Shown one piece after another: positions 54,694 through 63,888 of a stretch of DNA of 64,000 bases (its first letter is position 1; each line of letters begins with the position of its first letter). Position numbers and translations under genes: made by a program. The notes beneath the pieces were generated by a model. That model saw nothing but the letters and a program-made list of their open reading frames with translations. It was not told the DNA's origin and did not search any database. Source of the stretch: Bacteroidota bacterium (lineage in GTDB: Bacteria > Bacteroidota > Bacteroidia > B-17B0 > Aurantibacillaceae); contig JAIUNM010000020.1 in NCBI GenBank assembly GCA_020162035.1, positions 1-64,000 on the forward strand, in the 5' to 3' direction.

Positions 54694-57354
54694 ATGTTTA
54701 AAAAATATTATTTTTTTATCTTTCTAATTGTTACTACAAATGTTCTTTTATCACAACTAAAAAAGGGTGATAATTATGCTCAAAAAAACATGTACATAAA
54801 AGCAATTCGTTGTTACAAAAAAGCAATTAACACAAAAAACACTAACGAAAAACAAACTGCTTTAATAAAACTTGCAAACGCATATAAAACAATTAACGAT
54901 TATCAACTGTCCGAAACAGCTTTTCAACAAGCATTAGCTTTAGGCAATTTTCCTGATAATAACGACTATTATAATTACGCACAAGTTTTAAAAATTAATA
55001 ATAAATACACCGAAGCTGCGGAACAATATCAAAATTTTTTAAAAACAAATCCAAATAACAGTAATGCAAAAAATGCATTAAAATTTTGTAAAGAAATTAA
55101 ATATTACACCAGTAAACCAATTGAGTATGAAACCAAAGCAGTAGAAAAAATTAATACAATAAATTCCGAATTTTCTCCAATTTATCAAAACAACAAACTG
55201 TATTACGTTGCCGAAAAAACAGAATTTAACTTTGTTGATTTTAATAATAATGATTTAAACGGTCAACCCTTTTTAAATATGTACACCGTAGAAATTAAAA
55301 ACAATTTATTTAAAAAAACTAAATCTTTAAATAAAAAAATAAATTCAAATTATCACGATGGGCCTGCTTGTTTAACTAAAGATGGTCAAACTTTATATTT
55401 TACACGCACTAATAACGATTTAAAAAATAGTTTTATAAATCGTGCAAAAATATATAGCGCTACAGGTAAAGATACTAAATGGGGAAATGTAATTGCATTT
55501 CAATATAATAGTGATGAATATTCTGTTGCACACCCAAGTATAAGTGATGATGGTAATATGTTATTTTTTACAAGCGATATGCCAGGTGGTATGGGAGGAA
55601 AAGATATTTATTATTGCGTAAAAGAAACGAATGGATGGAGTAAACCGAAAAATTTAGGTCCAGATATAAATACAACTGGCGATGAAATGTTTCCGAATGT
55701 AAAAAGTAATAATATATTATATTTTTCTTCAACTGGTTTACCAGGTTTTGGAGGTTTAGATATATACTCTGCCAAACAAACTAACGGTGTTTGGGTTTTA
55801 ATTAGAAACGAGGGTTTAAATCTAAACAGTAGTTACGACGATTTTGGTATTACTTTCGAAAACGATAGTGTTGGCTATTTCTCTTCAAACAGAATTGGAG
55901 GAAAAGGTAAAGATGATATTTATAAGTTTGAATTTAAAGACAAATCAATGATTTTAAATGGTGCCATTTTATTAACAGAAAACTTAAACAATCCTGCTAA
56001 AAATGTTCAATTAAAATTATTAGATAATAATGGTAAAATTTTAGATAGCACCAATACTTCATCAAATGGAAGTTTTGAATTTAAAAACTTAGAAGCTGAT
56101 AAAAAATATATGATTTACATAGATGAAACTGATCCTCAATTTACAGGTAAAGCCCATTATTATTATGCTGATAAAAATGGGGTTATACAACGTATTACAA
56201 ACAAAGGTTTTAATCAAAAATTTCTTTTCAAAAATTTACCCGCAGACCCTAATGCCCTACCCGATTTATTTACTGACGACGATTTAACTTTAGCCGGAAA
56301 TTTATTATATGGCGAAAATCCAAGTAAAGCAATTAAAAACACCAAAATAAAATTAGTTAACGATCATGGAGATGTAATTGAAGAAACAACAACAAATGAA
56401 TTTGGTGCTTTTGCGTTTAGAAATATACCTGCCGATCAAAATTATTTAATTAGCATAGAAGAAGAAGATATAACATTGCCCGAAAACACAAAAATTACCT
56501 TAACAAACAAAAGTGGTAAGGTGCTAAAAACATTTTATAAAGGAAAAGAAAAATTTAACTTTAAAATATTAAGTTCTGATAAAACCACTTTATCTGAAAT
56601 GAATGTTAATGATGAAGATTTAATTATGGATTTGTATGGGTATGTTTATGATCAAAATAAAAAACCAATAGCATTTACAAAAATTAAATTGCTTGCCGAA
56701 AATGAAACTGCTTTGCACGAATTAAAAACTTCAGAAAATGGAAAATTTAATTTTAGAAATTTAAAAGCAGATAAAAATTATATTTTTGAAGCAGATGAAA
56801 ATGACCCCGCTTTAAAAAATGTAACCAGAATTTTTATTGCAGATGCAAGAGGTAAAATTTATAAAGTAATTGATAAAAGTATTGATGGCAAATTTAAATT
56901 CAAAATTCTAGAATCTGATAAACAAAATTTAGGCGAGTTTGTTGTAGATGACCCATGGTTAGAGGTATTAGAATTGAAAAACAAACAACTAAAAGAATTA
57001 ACTATTATTGAAAATATTTATTATGCCAGTGGCGATTTTAAATTAGATGAAGCAGGAATAAAAATTATGGATAAAGTAATTTCTGTAATGCAAATTAATC
57101 CTAATTTAATTGTTGAATTAAGTTCGCATACAGATAGTAAAGCAAGCGATGCATTTAATTTAACTTTATCTAAAAAAAGAGCGCAAACCGCGGTTGATTA
57201 TTTAATTAATAAGGGAATTGATAAAAAAAGATTAACGGCTGTTGGTTATGGAGAAACTAAACTTTTAAATAAATGTGGAAATAATATTGAGTGTACTGAC
57301 GATGAACACAAAATAAATAGAAGGACTGAATTTAAGATAAATGAAAAAAAATAA
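54694..57354 (+). CDS. OmpA-family protein with TPR, PD40 propeller and carboxypeptidase-regulatory-like repeats
   Basis: 886 residues: signal peptide (NVLLSQ), TPR region (about 20-150), PD40 propeller (about 155-420, with GMGGKDIYY, GFGGLDIYSAK, GKGKDDIYKF), four carboxypeptidase-regulatory/CNA-B-like beta modules (about 420-750, with SSNGSFEFKNLEADKKYMI and similar), and an OmpA domain (about 765-886, with VELSSHTDSKASD and NRRTEFKI). It should bind peptidoglycan and reach towards the outer-membrane SprF-like partner. It is 238 residues longer than the OmpA-type protein of the first cluster because of the beta modules. Confidence 0.92.
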   Translation: MFKKYYFFIFLIVTTNVLLSQLKKGDNYAQKNMYIKAIRCYKKAINTKNTNEKQTALIKLANAYKTINDYQLSETAFQQALALGNFPDNNDYYNYAQVLKINNKYTEAAEQYQNFLKTNPNNSNAKNALKFCKEIKYYTSKPIEYETKAVEKINTINSEFSPIYQNNKLYYVAEKTEFNFVDFNNNDLNGQPFLNMYTVEIKNNLFKKTKSLNKKINSNYHDGPACLTKDGQTLYFTRTNNDLKNSFINRAKIYSATGKDTKWGNVIAFQYNSDEYSVAHPSISDDGNMLFFTSDMPGGMGGKDIYYCVKETNGWSKPKNLGPDINTTGDEMFPNVKSNNILYFSSTGLPGFGGLDIYSAKQTNGVWVLIRNEGLNLNSSYDDFGITFENDSVGYFSSNRIGGKGKDDIYKFEFKDKSMILNGAILLTENLNNPAKNVQLKLLDNNGKILDSTNTSSNGSFEFKNLEADKKYMIYIDETDPQFTGKAHYYYADKNGVIQRITNKGFNQKFLFKNLPADPNALPDLFTDDDLTLAGNLLYGENPSKAIKNTKIKLVNDHGDVIEETTTNEFGAFAFRNIPADQNYLISIEEEDITLPENTKITLTNKSGKVLKTFYKGKEKFNFKILSSDKTTLSEMNVNDEDLIMDLYGYVYDQNKKPIAFTKIKLLAENETALHELKTSENGKFNFRNLKADKNYIFEADENDPALKNVTRIFIADARGKIYKVIDKSIDGKFKFKILESDKQNLGEFVVDDPWLEVLELKNKQLKELTIIENIYYASGDFKLDEAGIKIMDKVISVMQINPNLIVELSSHTDSKASDAFNLTLSKKRAQTAVDYLINKGIDKKRLTAVGYGETKLLNKCGNNIECTDDEHKINRRTEFKINEKK

Positions 57355-57961
57355 ATTTAATTTAAATCATATGTTTTCATGCAGAATTTTTAAAATAATT
57401 ATTTTTTTATGTTTTATATTGAGTTTAAATATAAATTCTCAAACTAATAAAACTAATGACATTAAGTATGCTGTATGTATAAATCCCGTAACATTTATAA
57501 ATTATAATAATTTTGATAATAAAAATGGGGTATTGAATTTAGGTTTAAATCCTGAATTTAGTGGGAATATAAATAAACATTATGTTTCAATTGGTGCTAT
57601 TTTAGGAAATTCATATCCAATATTACCTTTTACAAATTATTACATTGGATATGATTATAAATTAAAAAGTTATAATTCAAACATAGAACTGTTATTTAAT
57701 AGTAAATTTTCAATAATGAGATATAAAAATAAATTTGAAAATACTTTATTAAATAAATGGGAAGAGTATGGAATTTTTAATGGATTAACTTTACAAAAAA
57801 AATTAAAAAAAACTACACTCGGGATTTCATATTTACATAAGTTTGCATATTCAAAATTCACATTAATTAATTATAAATCTTCTACAATTTCAACTAAATT
57901 TAATATTGGCTATAATCCAATAGGTTATTTAATATTTAAATTAAGTTATAATATAAATTAA
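57341..57961 (+). CDS. Outer-membrane-like protein of unknown family
   Basis: 206 residues. The ATG at 57341 overlaps the end of the OmpA gene by 14 bases; a second ATG at 57371 fits the signal peptide better (hydrophobic stretch ending LNINSQ). The mature part alternates aromatic and polar residues (YNNFDN, YIGYDYKLKSYN, LIFKLSYNI), as in a small beta-barrel. It is the last gene of the fibre operon. The A+T-rich gap to the next gene (152 bases) shows no clear terminator. Confidence 0.7.
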   Translation: MKKNKFNLNHMFSCRIFKIIIFLCFILSLNINSQTNKTNDIKYAVCINPVTFINYNNFDNKNGVLNLGLNPEFSGNINKHYVSIGAILGNSYPILPFTNYYIGYDYKLKSYNSNIELLFNSKFSIMRYKNKFENTLLNKWEEYGIFNGLTLQKKLKKTTLGISYLHKFAYSKFTLINYKSSTISTKFNIGYNPIGYLIFKLSYNIN

Positions 57962-58054
57962 AAATAAATACTTCTTAAAAAAAATCTTTTTTCAGATTTA
58001 AAGGCCCAATCTATAAAATATTTTACTTATTGTAAAATTACTACTAAATGGTGA

Positions 58055-58085
58055 TTGTATTAAGTCATTTATTAAAATATTTTTA
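58055..58085 (+). promoter_or_regulatory. Promoter of the 150-residue secreted protein
   Basis: TTG (58055-58057), 20 bases, then TATTTTTA (58078-58085), one mismatch from TAnnTTTG. Leader of about 24 bases to the ATG at 58114. Confidence 0.45.
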
Positions 58086-58113
58086 TCCCCATAAACCAAT
58101 TAAACTTTAAACT

Positions 58114-58566
58114 ATGAAAACAAATCTAAAATTAATTTTATGTCTATTTTTTTTATTTTCAATTAACATTAAATCTCAAAACATAGGGGTATTTAATGGG
58201 GAAAATTTTACTTTTAAAAATGGAGATGAAAATTGGTCAGAACCAATTAAAACAAATTTAAGCTCAAAAGATGGGGTAACTGCACCAATTTCAATTAGAA
58301 TTAAATTTAAAAAAAGAGTAATGTTAGCTTGCCATTACTATGTAGAAATTACAAACTTATCTGAAACAAATACTGTAAAATTTGAAATAGGTAACAGATA
58401 CACAGATGCGCAAGGAAATGAAGTTACAGATAAATTTAAATTAGCACCTAAGGCAATGGATGAGGGAAAATTAATATATGCTGAAGGTTTAAAAAAACCA
58501 AAAAGCACACAAGATTGTTTAAATTGTACTTGGAGCATGCATTTTTATGAAATCAAAATAAAATAG
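58114..58566 (+). CDS. Small secreted protein of unknown function
   Basis: 150 residues: signal peptide (NIKSQ), then a beta-rich domain with three Cys (in LACHYY and DCLNCTW) ending in MHFYEIKIK. The pattern suggests a single small beta-sandwich with a disulfide. I recognise no family. It has its own promoter and a shared strong terminator, so it is a separate unit from the fibre operon. Confidence 0.7.
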   Translation: MKTNLKLILCLFFLFSINIKSQNIGVFNGENFTFKNGDENWSEPIKTNLSSKDGVTAPISIRIKFKKRVMLACHYYVEITNLSETNTVKFEIGNRYTDAQGNEVTDKFKLAPKAMDEGKLIYAEGLKKPKSTQDCLNCTWSMHFYEIKIK

Positions 58567-58581
58567 GTATTGCTAAAAAAC

Positions 58582-58615
58582 AAAAAACGACTCATATTAT
58601 TGAGTCGTTTTTTTT
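58582..58615. terminator. Bidirectional terminator between the 150-residue protein and citrate synthase
   Basis: ACGACTCA, loop TATTAT, TGAGTCGT with a run of eight T on the plus side and of six or more T on the minus side. It serves both convergent genes. Confidence 0.9.
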
Positions 58616-58630
58616 AAATTGTAGTACAAC

Positions 58631-59953
58631 TTAGTTAGCCGCTTCTTTTGCTGCTTTAATTTTAGCTTTAATATTATCTGTAGTTAAAGAACCTGGTCTT
58701 TCAATTGGAGAACCAGTAGCTCTATCCCAAATTAAACTCGCTAAAACACCTAATGCACGGCTTACACCAAATAATACAGTATAAAAATCATGCTCATGCA
58801 TACCATAATGTACTAATAAAGCACCAGAATGTGCATCTACATTAGGCCAAGGATTTTTAATTTTTCCTGTACTTTCTAAAATTGGAGGAGCAACTTCATA
58901 AACCATTTGTACAATTTCACAAATGTCATCGTGTTTTATCCAAGTTTTATAAAAATCTTGCTGAGCTGTAAACCTAGGGTCTGTTTTACGTAAAACGGCA
59001 TGTCCGTAACCTGGCACAACTTTTCCTTCTGTTAATGTTTTTTTAATATAATCTGCAATTTGTTCTTTAGTTGGTAAGCCTCCACCTAAATTTTCTTTCA
59101 ACTCCATAATCCAACCTAACACTTCTTGATTAGCTAAACCATGTAATGGACCCGCTAAGCCATTCATTCCTGCAGCAAAAGCTAAATAAGGATCGCTTAA
59201 AGCAGAGCCAACTAAATGTGTAGTGTGTGCAGATACGTTTCCACCTTCATGGTCAACGTGTATTGTTTGATATAAACGCATTAAACGTTTAAAATCAACT
59301 GCATCGTAACCTAACATATGAGCAAAATTTGCTGCCCAATCTAATTTATGATCTGGCTCAATATGAATACCACCTTTGTATTTTCTGCGGTAAATATATG
59401 CTGCAATTCGAGGTAAACGAGCTATTAAGTTCATACTATCTTCGTATGCATAATCCCAGTATTCTTTTTTACTCATACCATTAGCGTATGCTTTAGCAAA
59501 CAAACTTTCGGTTTGCATAGCCATAATACCAACAACAAATTGAGTCATCGGATGCGTATCTGCAGGTAATTTTTCTATAACATCAAAAACGTGTTTAGGA
59601 ACATTATTACGTTTTGTCCACTCTGTTGTAATAAAGTTAACATCTTCTTGTGTTGGTAATTCTCCTACCAACATTAAATAAAAAATTCCTTCAGGTAAAG
59701 GTTCCGATCCATTTGGTGCTTTAGGAAGAGCCTTTCTTAATTCAGGGATTGAATATCCTCTAAATCGTATTCCTTCTTCAGGATCTAATCTAGAAGTTTC
59801 TGTAACCATCCCAACCATACCGCGCATACCTTGGTACACTTGAGCTACGGTGATTTCACCTAATTTAACATCACCATTATTTTTAATAATATCCTTAATT
59901 TCAGCAGCAAGCACTTCGGCTTTTGCTTTAAATTTTTCTTTTAGTGGATCCAT
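58631..59953 (-). CDS. gltA: Citrate synthase, eukaryotic (mitochondrial)-like type
   Basis: 440 residues. The catalytic residues are His in GPLHGLANQEV, His in VVPGYGHAVLRKTDPR and Asp in NVDAHSG. The stretch HVDHEGGNVSAHTTHLVGSA and most of the C-terminal half follow the mitochondrial type I enzyme rather than the hexameric NADH-inhibited proteobacterial form. It condenses acetyl-CoA with oxaloacetate in the TCA cycle. Similar enzymes are known in some Bacteroidota. On the minus strand TTG (60002-60000) and TATATTAG (59979-59972), 20 bases apart, form a likely promoter. Confidence 0.93.
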   Translation of the reverse strand: MDPLKEKFKAKAEVLAAEIKDIIKNNGDVKLGEITVAQVYQGMRGMVGMVTETSRLDPEEGIRFRGYSIPELRKALPKAPNGSEPLPEGIFYLMLVGELPTQEDVNFITTEWTKRNNVPKHVFDVIEKLPADTHPMTQFVVGIMAMQTESLFAKAYANGMSKKEYWDYAYEDSMNLIARLPRIAAYIYRRKYKGGIHIEPDHKLDWAANFAHMLGYDAVDFKRLMRLYQTIHVDHEGGNVSAHTTHLVGSALSDPYLAFAAGMNGLAGPLHGLANQEVLGWIMELKENLGGGLPTKEQIADYIKKTLTEGKVVPGYGHAVLRKTDPRFTAQQDFYKTWIKHDDICEIVQMVYEVAPPILESTGKIKNPWPNVDAHSGALLVHYGMHEHDFYTVLFGVSRALGVLASLIWDRATGSPIERPGSLTTDNIKAKIKAAKEAAN

Positions 59954-60023
59954 TGTTTTGATTTTAAGTTACTAATATACTATGCTACTTTATATAAAGC
60001 AATTTTTTTGCTTAATTTATGTT

Positions 60024-60671
60024 TTATTTTTTTAAATCACTTATTGTTTGAATTGGATTTTGACTTCCAAACACTGTATTACCTGCAACCAATACATTTG
60101 CGCCACAATCTATTAACTTTTTATAATTGTTCAAATCTACCCCTCCATCAATCTCAATTAATGCTTTACTTTTAGTTTCTAAAATTATTTTTTTTAAGTT
60201 AGATACTTTTAAATAGGTGTTTTCTATAAATTTTTGGCCTCCAAACCCAGGGTTTACACTCATTAAACAAACCAAATCAATATCAGCAATACAATCTCTT
60301 AATAATTCAACGTTAGTATGCGGATTTATTGCAACTCCAGCCTTCATTCCATTATTTTTAATGTTTTGAATACTTCTATGTAAATGTGTACATGCCTCTA
60401 AATGCACTGTTAAAATATCTGCCCCTACTTCTTTAAAAGCTGTTACATATCTATCTGGGTCAACAATCATTAAATGAACATCTAATGGTTTTTTAGCGAA
60501 CTTTTTAAGCGCTTTTATTACCGGAAATCCAAACGAAATATTTGGCACAAAAACACCATCCATAACATCTACATGAAACCAATCTGCCTCGCTTTTATTA
60601 ATTAGTTCAATATCTGCTTGTAAATTAGCAAAATTTGCTGATAATACCGAAGGTGCGACTAAATGTTTCAT
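60024..60671 (-). CDS. rpe: Ribulose-phosphate 3-epimerase
   Basis: 215 residues, TIM barrel. Motifs: APSVLSANF, HVDVMDGVFVPN (metal-binding His/Asp), LMSVNPGFGGQ and EIDGGV. It interconverts ribulose-5- and xylulose-5-phosphate in the pentose phosphate pathway. No partner gene lies next to it. Confidence 0.96.
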   Translation of the reverse strand: MKHLVAPSVLSANFANLQADIELINKSEADWFHVDVMDGVFVPNISFGFPVIKALKKFAKKPLDVHLMIVDPDRYVTAFKEVGADILTVHLEACTHLHRSIQNIKNNGMKAGVAINPHTNVELLRDCIADIDLVCLMSVNPGFGGQKFIENTYLKVSNLKKIILETKSKALIEIDGGVDLNNYKKLIDCGANVLVAGNTVFGSQNPIQTISDLKK

Positions 60672-60820
60672 GTTGTTTTATATGCCATAAAATTACTTCT
60701 TATTTCAATAAAGTTGTTTAAAATTGTTTATTTTTTATGAATTTTAAGTTAAATTTATAGTTCTAATGTTTTATTAAAAATAAATAGTTTTAAAAACGTT
60801 TTTAATATTGAAAATATTTG

Positions 60821-60828
60821 TATTTTTG
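60821..60828 (+). promoter_or_regulatory. -7 box of tRNA-Cys
   Basis: TATTTTTG is a perfect TAnnTTTG, 17 bases before the first base of the tRNA. Confidence 0.65.
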
Positions 60829-60845
60829 TACTCCTTAAAATTAAA

Positions 60846-60916
60846 GGTCCTGTGGCCGAGCGGCTAGGCTGAGCTCTGCAAAAGCTCCTACAGCGGTTCG
60901 AATCCGCTCGGGACCT
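60846..60916 (+). tRNA. tRNA-Cys (anticodon GCA)
   Basis: A 71-base cloverleaf. Acceptor stem GGTCCTG/CGGGACC (one T-G pair), D-arm GCC/GGC, anticodon stem GAGCT/AGCTC with loop CTGCAAA, T-arm AGCGG-TTCGAAT-CCGCT, discriminator T. CCA is not encoded. It follows a clean -7 box and is followed by a strong terminator. Confidence 0.95.
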
Positions 60917-60922
60917 CTACCT

Positions 60923-60953
60923 AAAAAGCCGTCTTTTAAAAGACGGCTTTTTT
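60923..60953 (+). terminator. Terminator after tRNA-Cys
   Basis: A perfect palindrome, AAAAAGCCGTCTTTT then AAAAGACGGCTTTTT. It ends 16 bases before the idi start codon and shields idi from tRNA transcription. Confidence 0.88.
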
Positions 60954-60968
60954 AATAATAAAATTTAC

Positions 60969-61469
60969 ATGATTGAAGAAGTTATATTGGTTGATGAAAA
61001 GGATAACTTTTTAGGAACTATGGAAAAAATAGAAGCTCATGAAAAAGGCTTGCTCCACAGAGCGTTTTCTATATTTATTTTTAATGATGCTGGCGAACTA
61101 TTGTTACAACAAAGAGCCTTAACTAAATATCACAGCGCTGGTTTATGGACAAACACTTGCTGCAGCCACCCAAAACCTGGTGAAGAAATTTTAACGGCAG
61201 CTAACAGAAGATTGCAAGAAGAAATGGGATTTAAAACAGAGTTAACAATTAAAACAAACTTTGTTTATAAAGTTAAATTCGAAAATAATTTAATTGAGCA
61301 CGAATTTGATTACATTTTAATTGGAACATACAATAAACACCCAGTAATAAATGTTGAAGAAGTTTGTAATTACAAATGGATTAATTTAATCGACATAAAA
61401 AAAGAAATTCAAAACAATCCAAACAGCTATACGCATTGGTTTAAATTGGCCTTAAATGAATTTTTTTAG
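60969..61469 (+). CDS. idi: Isopentenyl-diphosphate delta-isomerase, type I
   Basis: 166 residues, Nudix fold. The catalytic Cys is in WTNTCCSHP, and the metal-binding Glu residues are in RRLQEEMGF. It interconverts IPP and DMAPP for isoprenoid synthesis. Normal family length. The ATG lies close behind the tRNA terminator. Confidence 0.95.
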   Translation: MIEEVILVDEKDNFLGTMEKIEAHEKGLLHRAFSIFIFNDAGELLLQQRALTKYHSAGLWTNTCCSHPKPGEEILTAANRRLQEEMGFKTELTIKTNFVYKVKFENNLIEHEFDYILIGTYNKHPVINVEEVCNYKWINLIDIKKEIQNNPNSYTHWFKLALNEFF

Positions 61470-61496
61470 ATTATCTAATTTCACAAATTTAACTAA

Positions 61497-61916
61497 CTAA
61501 TCAATAAAATCTCCATTGTATTTATAAGTACGAGTTTCTATTAATTTATTATCATATATTATACCAAGTTGAAGTGTACTGTCGTTTATTAATTTGTAAG
61601 AAAATTTATCATGCATTATATGTTCAAAGTCTTTTTCTTTTGAAAAACCTTTTATAGTGTCGGTAGTTAATTCAAGCTTTCTTCCAAATTTAAACCAATC
61701 GCTTGAGGTGCAGTTATCATTTGAATATTTTAAAAAAGAACCTTTATGAAATGCGATGTATTCATTTGAACTATTTTCATTTTGAATTTGTTCAGTTGTA
61801 TCATTTGTACGTTTGTATGAATACATTTTCCATACGCCACTAAGTTTTGATGAGTTTGAATTGCATGCACAACCAAAAATAATTGCAACAATTAAAAATT
61901 TAAATGTATTTTTCAT
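61497..61916 (-). CDS. Small lipoprotein, lipocalin-like
   Basis: 139 residues: signal peptide with lipobox FGC or CAC (Cys16/18) and a Ser/Asn linker, followed by a beta-barrel-like domain opening LSGVWKMYSY and ending TRTYKYNGDF, as in short lipocalin-like lipoproteins. The start is one base from the upstream gene's stop codon on the same strand, so the two are probably cotranscribed. Confidence 0.7.
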   Translation of the reverse strand: MKNTFKFLIVAIIFGCACNSNSSKLSGVWKMYSYKRTNDTTEQIQNENSSNEYIAFHKGSFLKYSNDNCTSSDWFKFGRKLELTTDTIKGFSKEKDFEHIMHDKFSYKLINDSTLQLGIIYDNKLIETRTYKYNGDFID

Positions 61917-61917
61917 T

Positions 61918-63189
61918 TTATTGTAATTCTATAGTTATTGTATAATCGCCTTGTAGCACATTTTTCGCGCCTGCAACAGCAAAATAAATTCTATTACGAA
62001 TTGTAGTTGCGTTAAATTCGATAGTTTGAGAAACAGCAGGTTCGCTTAAATTTGGTTGGCCAATCCACTCAGGAAAAGATGCTTCGCAAGTTGTACAACG
62101 GCTAACTTGAGGTGGTACTTTTACAAAATCAAAACCACTATAACCATATATGTTTATGCGTGTACTTGGACTTGTTGGAGTAACAGTAATTTTTACTATT
62201 GATTTTTTAGGTAAATCAAACCAATAAGCCACATGTTTACCTTCAAATTCAACATTTCTTATACCTACCCAACAAGCCATTGTACTTAATTCTGCCCATT
62301 CTAAATCTTCCATTATTTCACCCGAAGAAATATTACCTTTAAATGTAATTTTTTGTCCTTTTATTGCTTTTACATATTTTGGAAAAGTGGGCGTAGTGTT
62401 TGATGTTGGTTTAGCTAAACGATCGGCTGTTACATCTTCATCATAGTTTTCGCTATATCCATCATAGCCAATTTTATAAGTACCATTTGAATTAACTTTT
62501 AAAATTATACAACCAAACCACTTACGTTCTTTAGTATCATATATTTCTGCCCTATCATTTACATTCCAAACAGAATTACTTGTATTAGTTACAATGTTAG
62601 ATGGTTGATTTTGAGAGTTATTAATTACAGGAGTGCTGTTATTTTGTGAAGTTGTATTTACAACTGGCGATGTTGAAGTGTTGTTTGTATTAGATTCTCT
62701 ACCTCCTGTTTGGTAAACAAGGGTACTAAAAAAAACATTGTTTTGGTTATCACTAAAATAACCAGATTTATTCATAGTATAAACTTGTATAATATATCTA
62801 TCAATATTAAAAATATGGATGGTAATAAAAGTACCTTTATCGTTTATGTAATTTAATAAGGTTGTTGCATTACCAATTACAGATGAATTTGTTTTTAAAT
62901 CAACTTTTGTAGCCTTTGTTTCTAATCTTTTTATTATTCCTGGTAAGGTTTTTTCGGCAAAACTTTTAGATGAAACTTTACTAATAGAAAACACATAAGT
63001 TGCGCCATTACTTGTTGAATAAGCCATCATAAGTGTATCAGCTGCAGATGGCTTTATTGATTTTTCAATTTTTGAAGGGAATCCCATTGTAAAAGGATAG
63101 CCATCATTTGTAAACGAGGTTGGATTAAAATTTTGAGCAAAAAGCTTTGCTGTTAAAAATATTGCTATTGCAAAATATAATTTTTTCAT
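61918..63189 (-). CDS. Secreted protein with a Tudor-knot-like module
   Basis: 423 residues: signal peptide (KLFAQ), an N-terminal domain (about 20-155) with TNDGYPFTMGFPSKIEKS, a Thr/Asn/Ser linker (about 160-205), a Tudor-knot/Agenet-like SH3 barrel (about 206-258, with ERKWFGCIILKVNSNGTYKI and GYSENYDEDV), and a C-terminal beta domain with paired Cys (CTTCE). Tudor-like modules are known mainly from chromatin readers; here the module lies in an exported protein. Function unknown. Confidence 0.7.
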   Translation of the reverse strand: MKKLYFAIAIFLTAKLFAQNFNPTSFTNDGYPFTMGFPSKIEKSIKPSAADTLMMAYSTSNGATYVFSISKVSSKSFAEKTLPGIIKRLETKATKVDLKTNSSVIGNATTLLNYINDKGTFITIHIFNIDRYIIQVYTMNKSGYFSDNQNNVFFSTLVYQTGGRESNTNNTSTSPVVNTTSQNNSTPVINNSQNQPSNIVTNTSNSVWNVNDRAEIYDTKERKWFGCIILKVNSNGTYKIGYDGYSENYDEDVTADRLAKPTSNTTPTFPKYVKAIKGQKITFKGNISSGEIMEDLEWAELSTMACWVGIRNVEFEGKHVAYWFDLPKKSIVKITVTPTSPSTRINIYGYSGFDFVKVPPQVSRCTTCEASFPEWIGQPNLSEPAVSQTIEFNATTIRNRIYFAVAGAKNVLQGDYTITIELQ

Positions 63190-63234
63190 ATCTGATTTTT
63201 TTTGTAAAAATAGAATTGAAAAGAAACAATTACT

Positions 63235-63250
63235 TCACCCCTTTGGGTGA
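63235..63250. other. Perfect hairpin between the LuxR-type regulator and the Tudor-knot gene
   Basis: TCACCC, loop CTTT, GGGTGA. On the minus strand (the direction of both genes) no T-run follows, so it is a weak terminator at best; it may be an mRNA stabiliser or leader element of the 63189 gene. The T-rich side faces the plus strand. Confidence 0.4.
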
Positions 63251-63276
63251 TTTTGCTTTTAATACATGATATTATC

Positions 63277-63888
63277 TTAAATGTTATTTATAACACTAAT
63301 AGCTTCGCTTCGAGACCTAACATTAAGTTTTACAAATATATTTTTTAAATGAGATTTAATAGTGTTTATTGAGACAAAAAGTTCGTTACTTATTTCAGTA
63401 TTATTTTTACCGTCTAACATTTTCAAAATTACATCGTATTCTCGTTGGCTAATTTCGGAAGTAGTAATTTTGTTTATTTTTTGAATTGAAATAGTTTGTT
63501 TTAACTGAGGTTTATAAAAATTTTCTAGTCCTATTTCAATTACAATAGGAATTTCTTTTTGGTTAAAAGGCTTAACAATATATCCAACTGGAAATGTTTT
63601 TTTAACTTCTTGAATTGTGTTAACATCTGCATAAGAAGTGATGTAACAAAAAGGAATTAAATAATTTTCATTAATATGTATTGCTAAATTAATACCACTG
63701 TGTTTAGAATTTAAATTAATATCTAAAAACACAAAATCAAATTGATTTTGTGAAAGCTGAGCAATGGCTTCATCATAATTAAACGCACAATTTACAGAAG
63801 GGTATTCATTTTCAATTAAACAAGCGCAAATATCATCTGCAATAATAGGGTCGTCTTCAACCACTAATATTTTTAAATTACTTTTCAT
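63277..63888 (-). CDS. LuxR-type response regulator
   Basis: 203 residues. Receiver domain with VVEDDP, phospho-acceptor Asp in FVFLDINLN, ITSYAD and Lys in YIVKPF; then a LuxR/GerE helix-turn-helix (about 140-200, with ISQREYDVILKMLDGKNNTEIS and the recognition helix SINTIKSHLKNIF, separated by FV). It overlaps its upstream kinase gene by 11 bases, so the two form one two-component operon. Confidence 0.93.
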   Translation of the reverse strand: MKSNLKILVVEDDPIIADDICACLIENEYPSVNCAFNYDEAIAQLSQNQFDFVFLDINLNSKHSGINLAIHINENYLIPFCYITSYADVNTIQEVKKTFPVGYIVKPFNQKEIPIVIEIGLENFYKPQLKQTISIQKINKITTSEISQREYDVILKMLDGKNNTEISNELFVSINTIKSHLKNIFVKLNVRSRSEAISVINNI

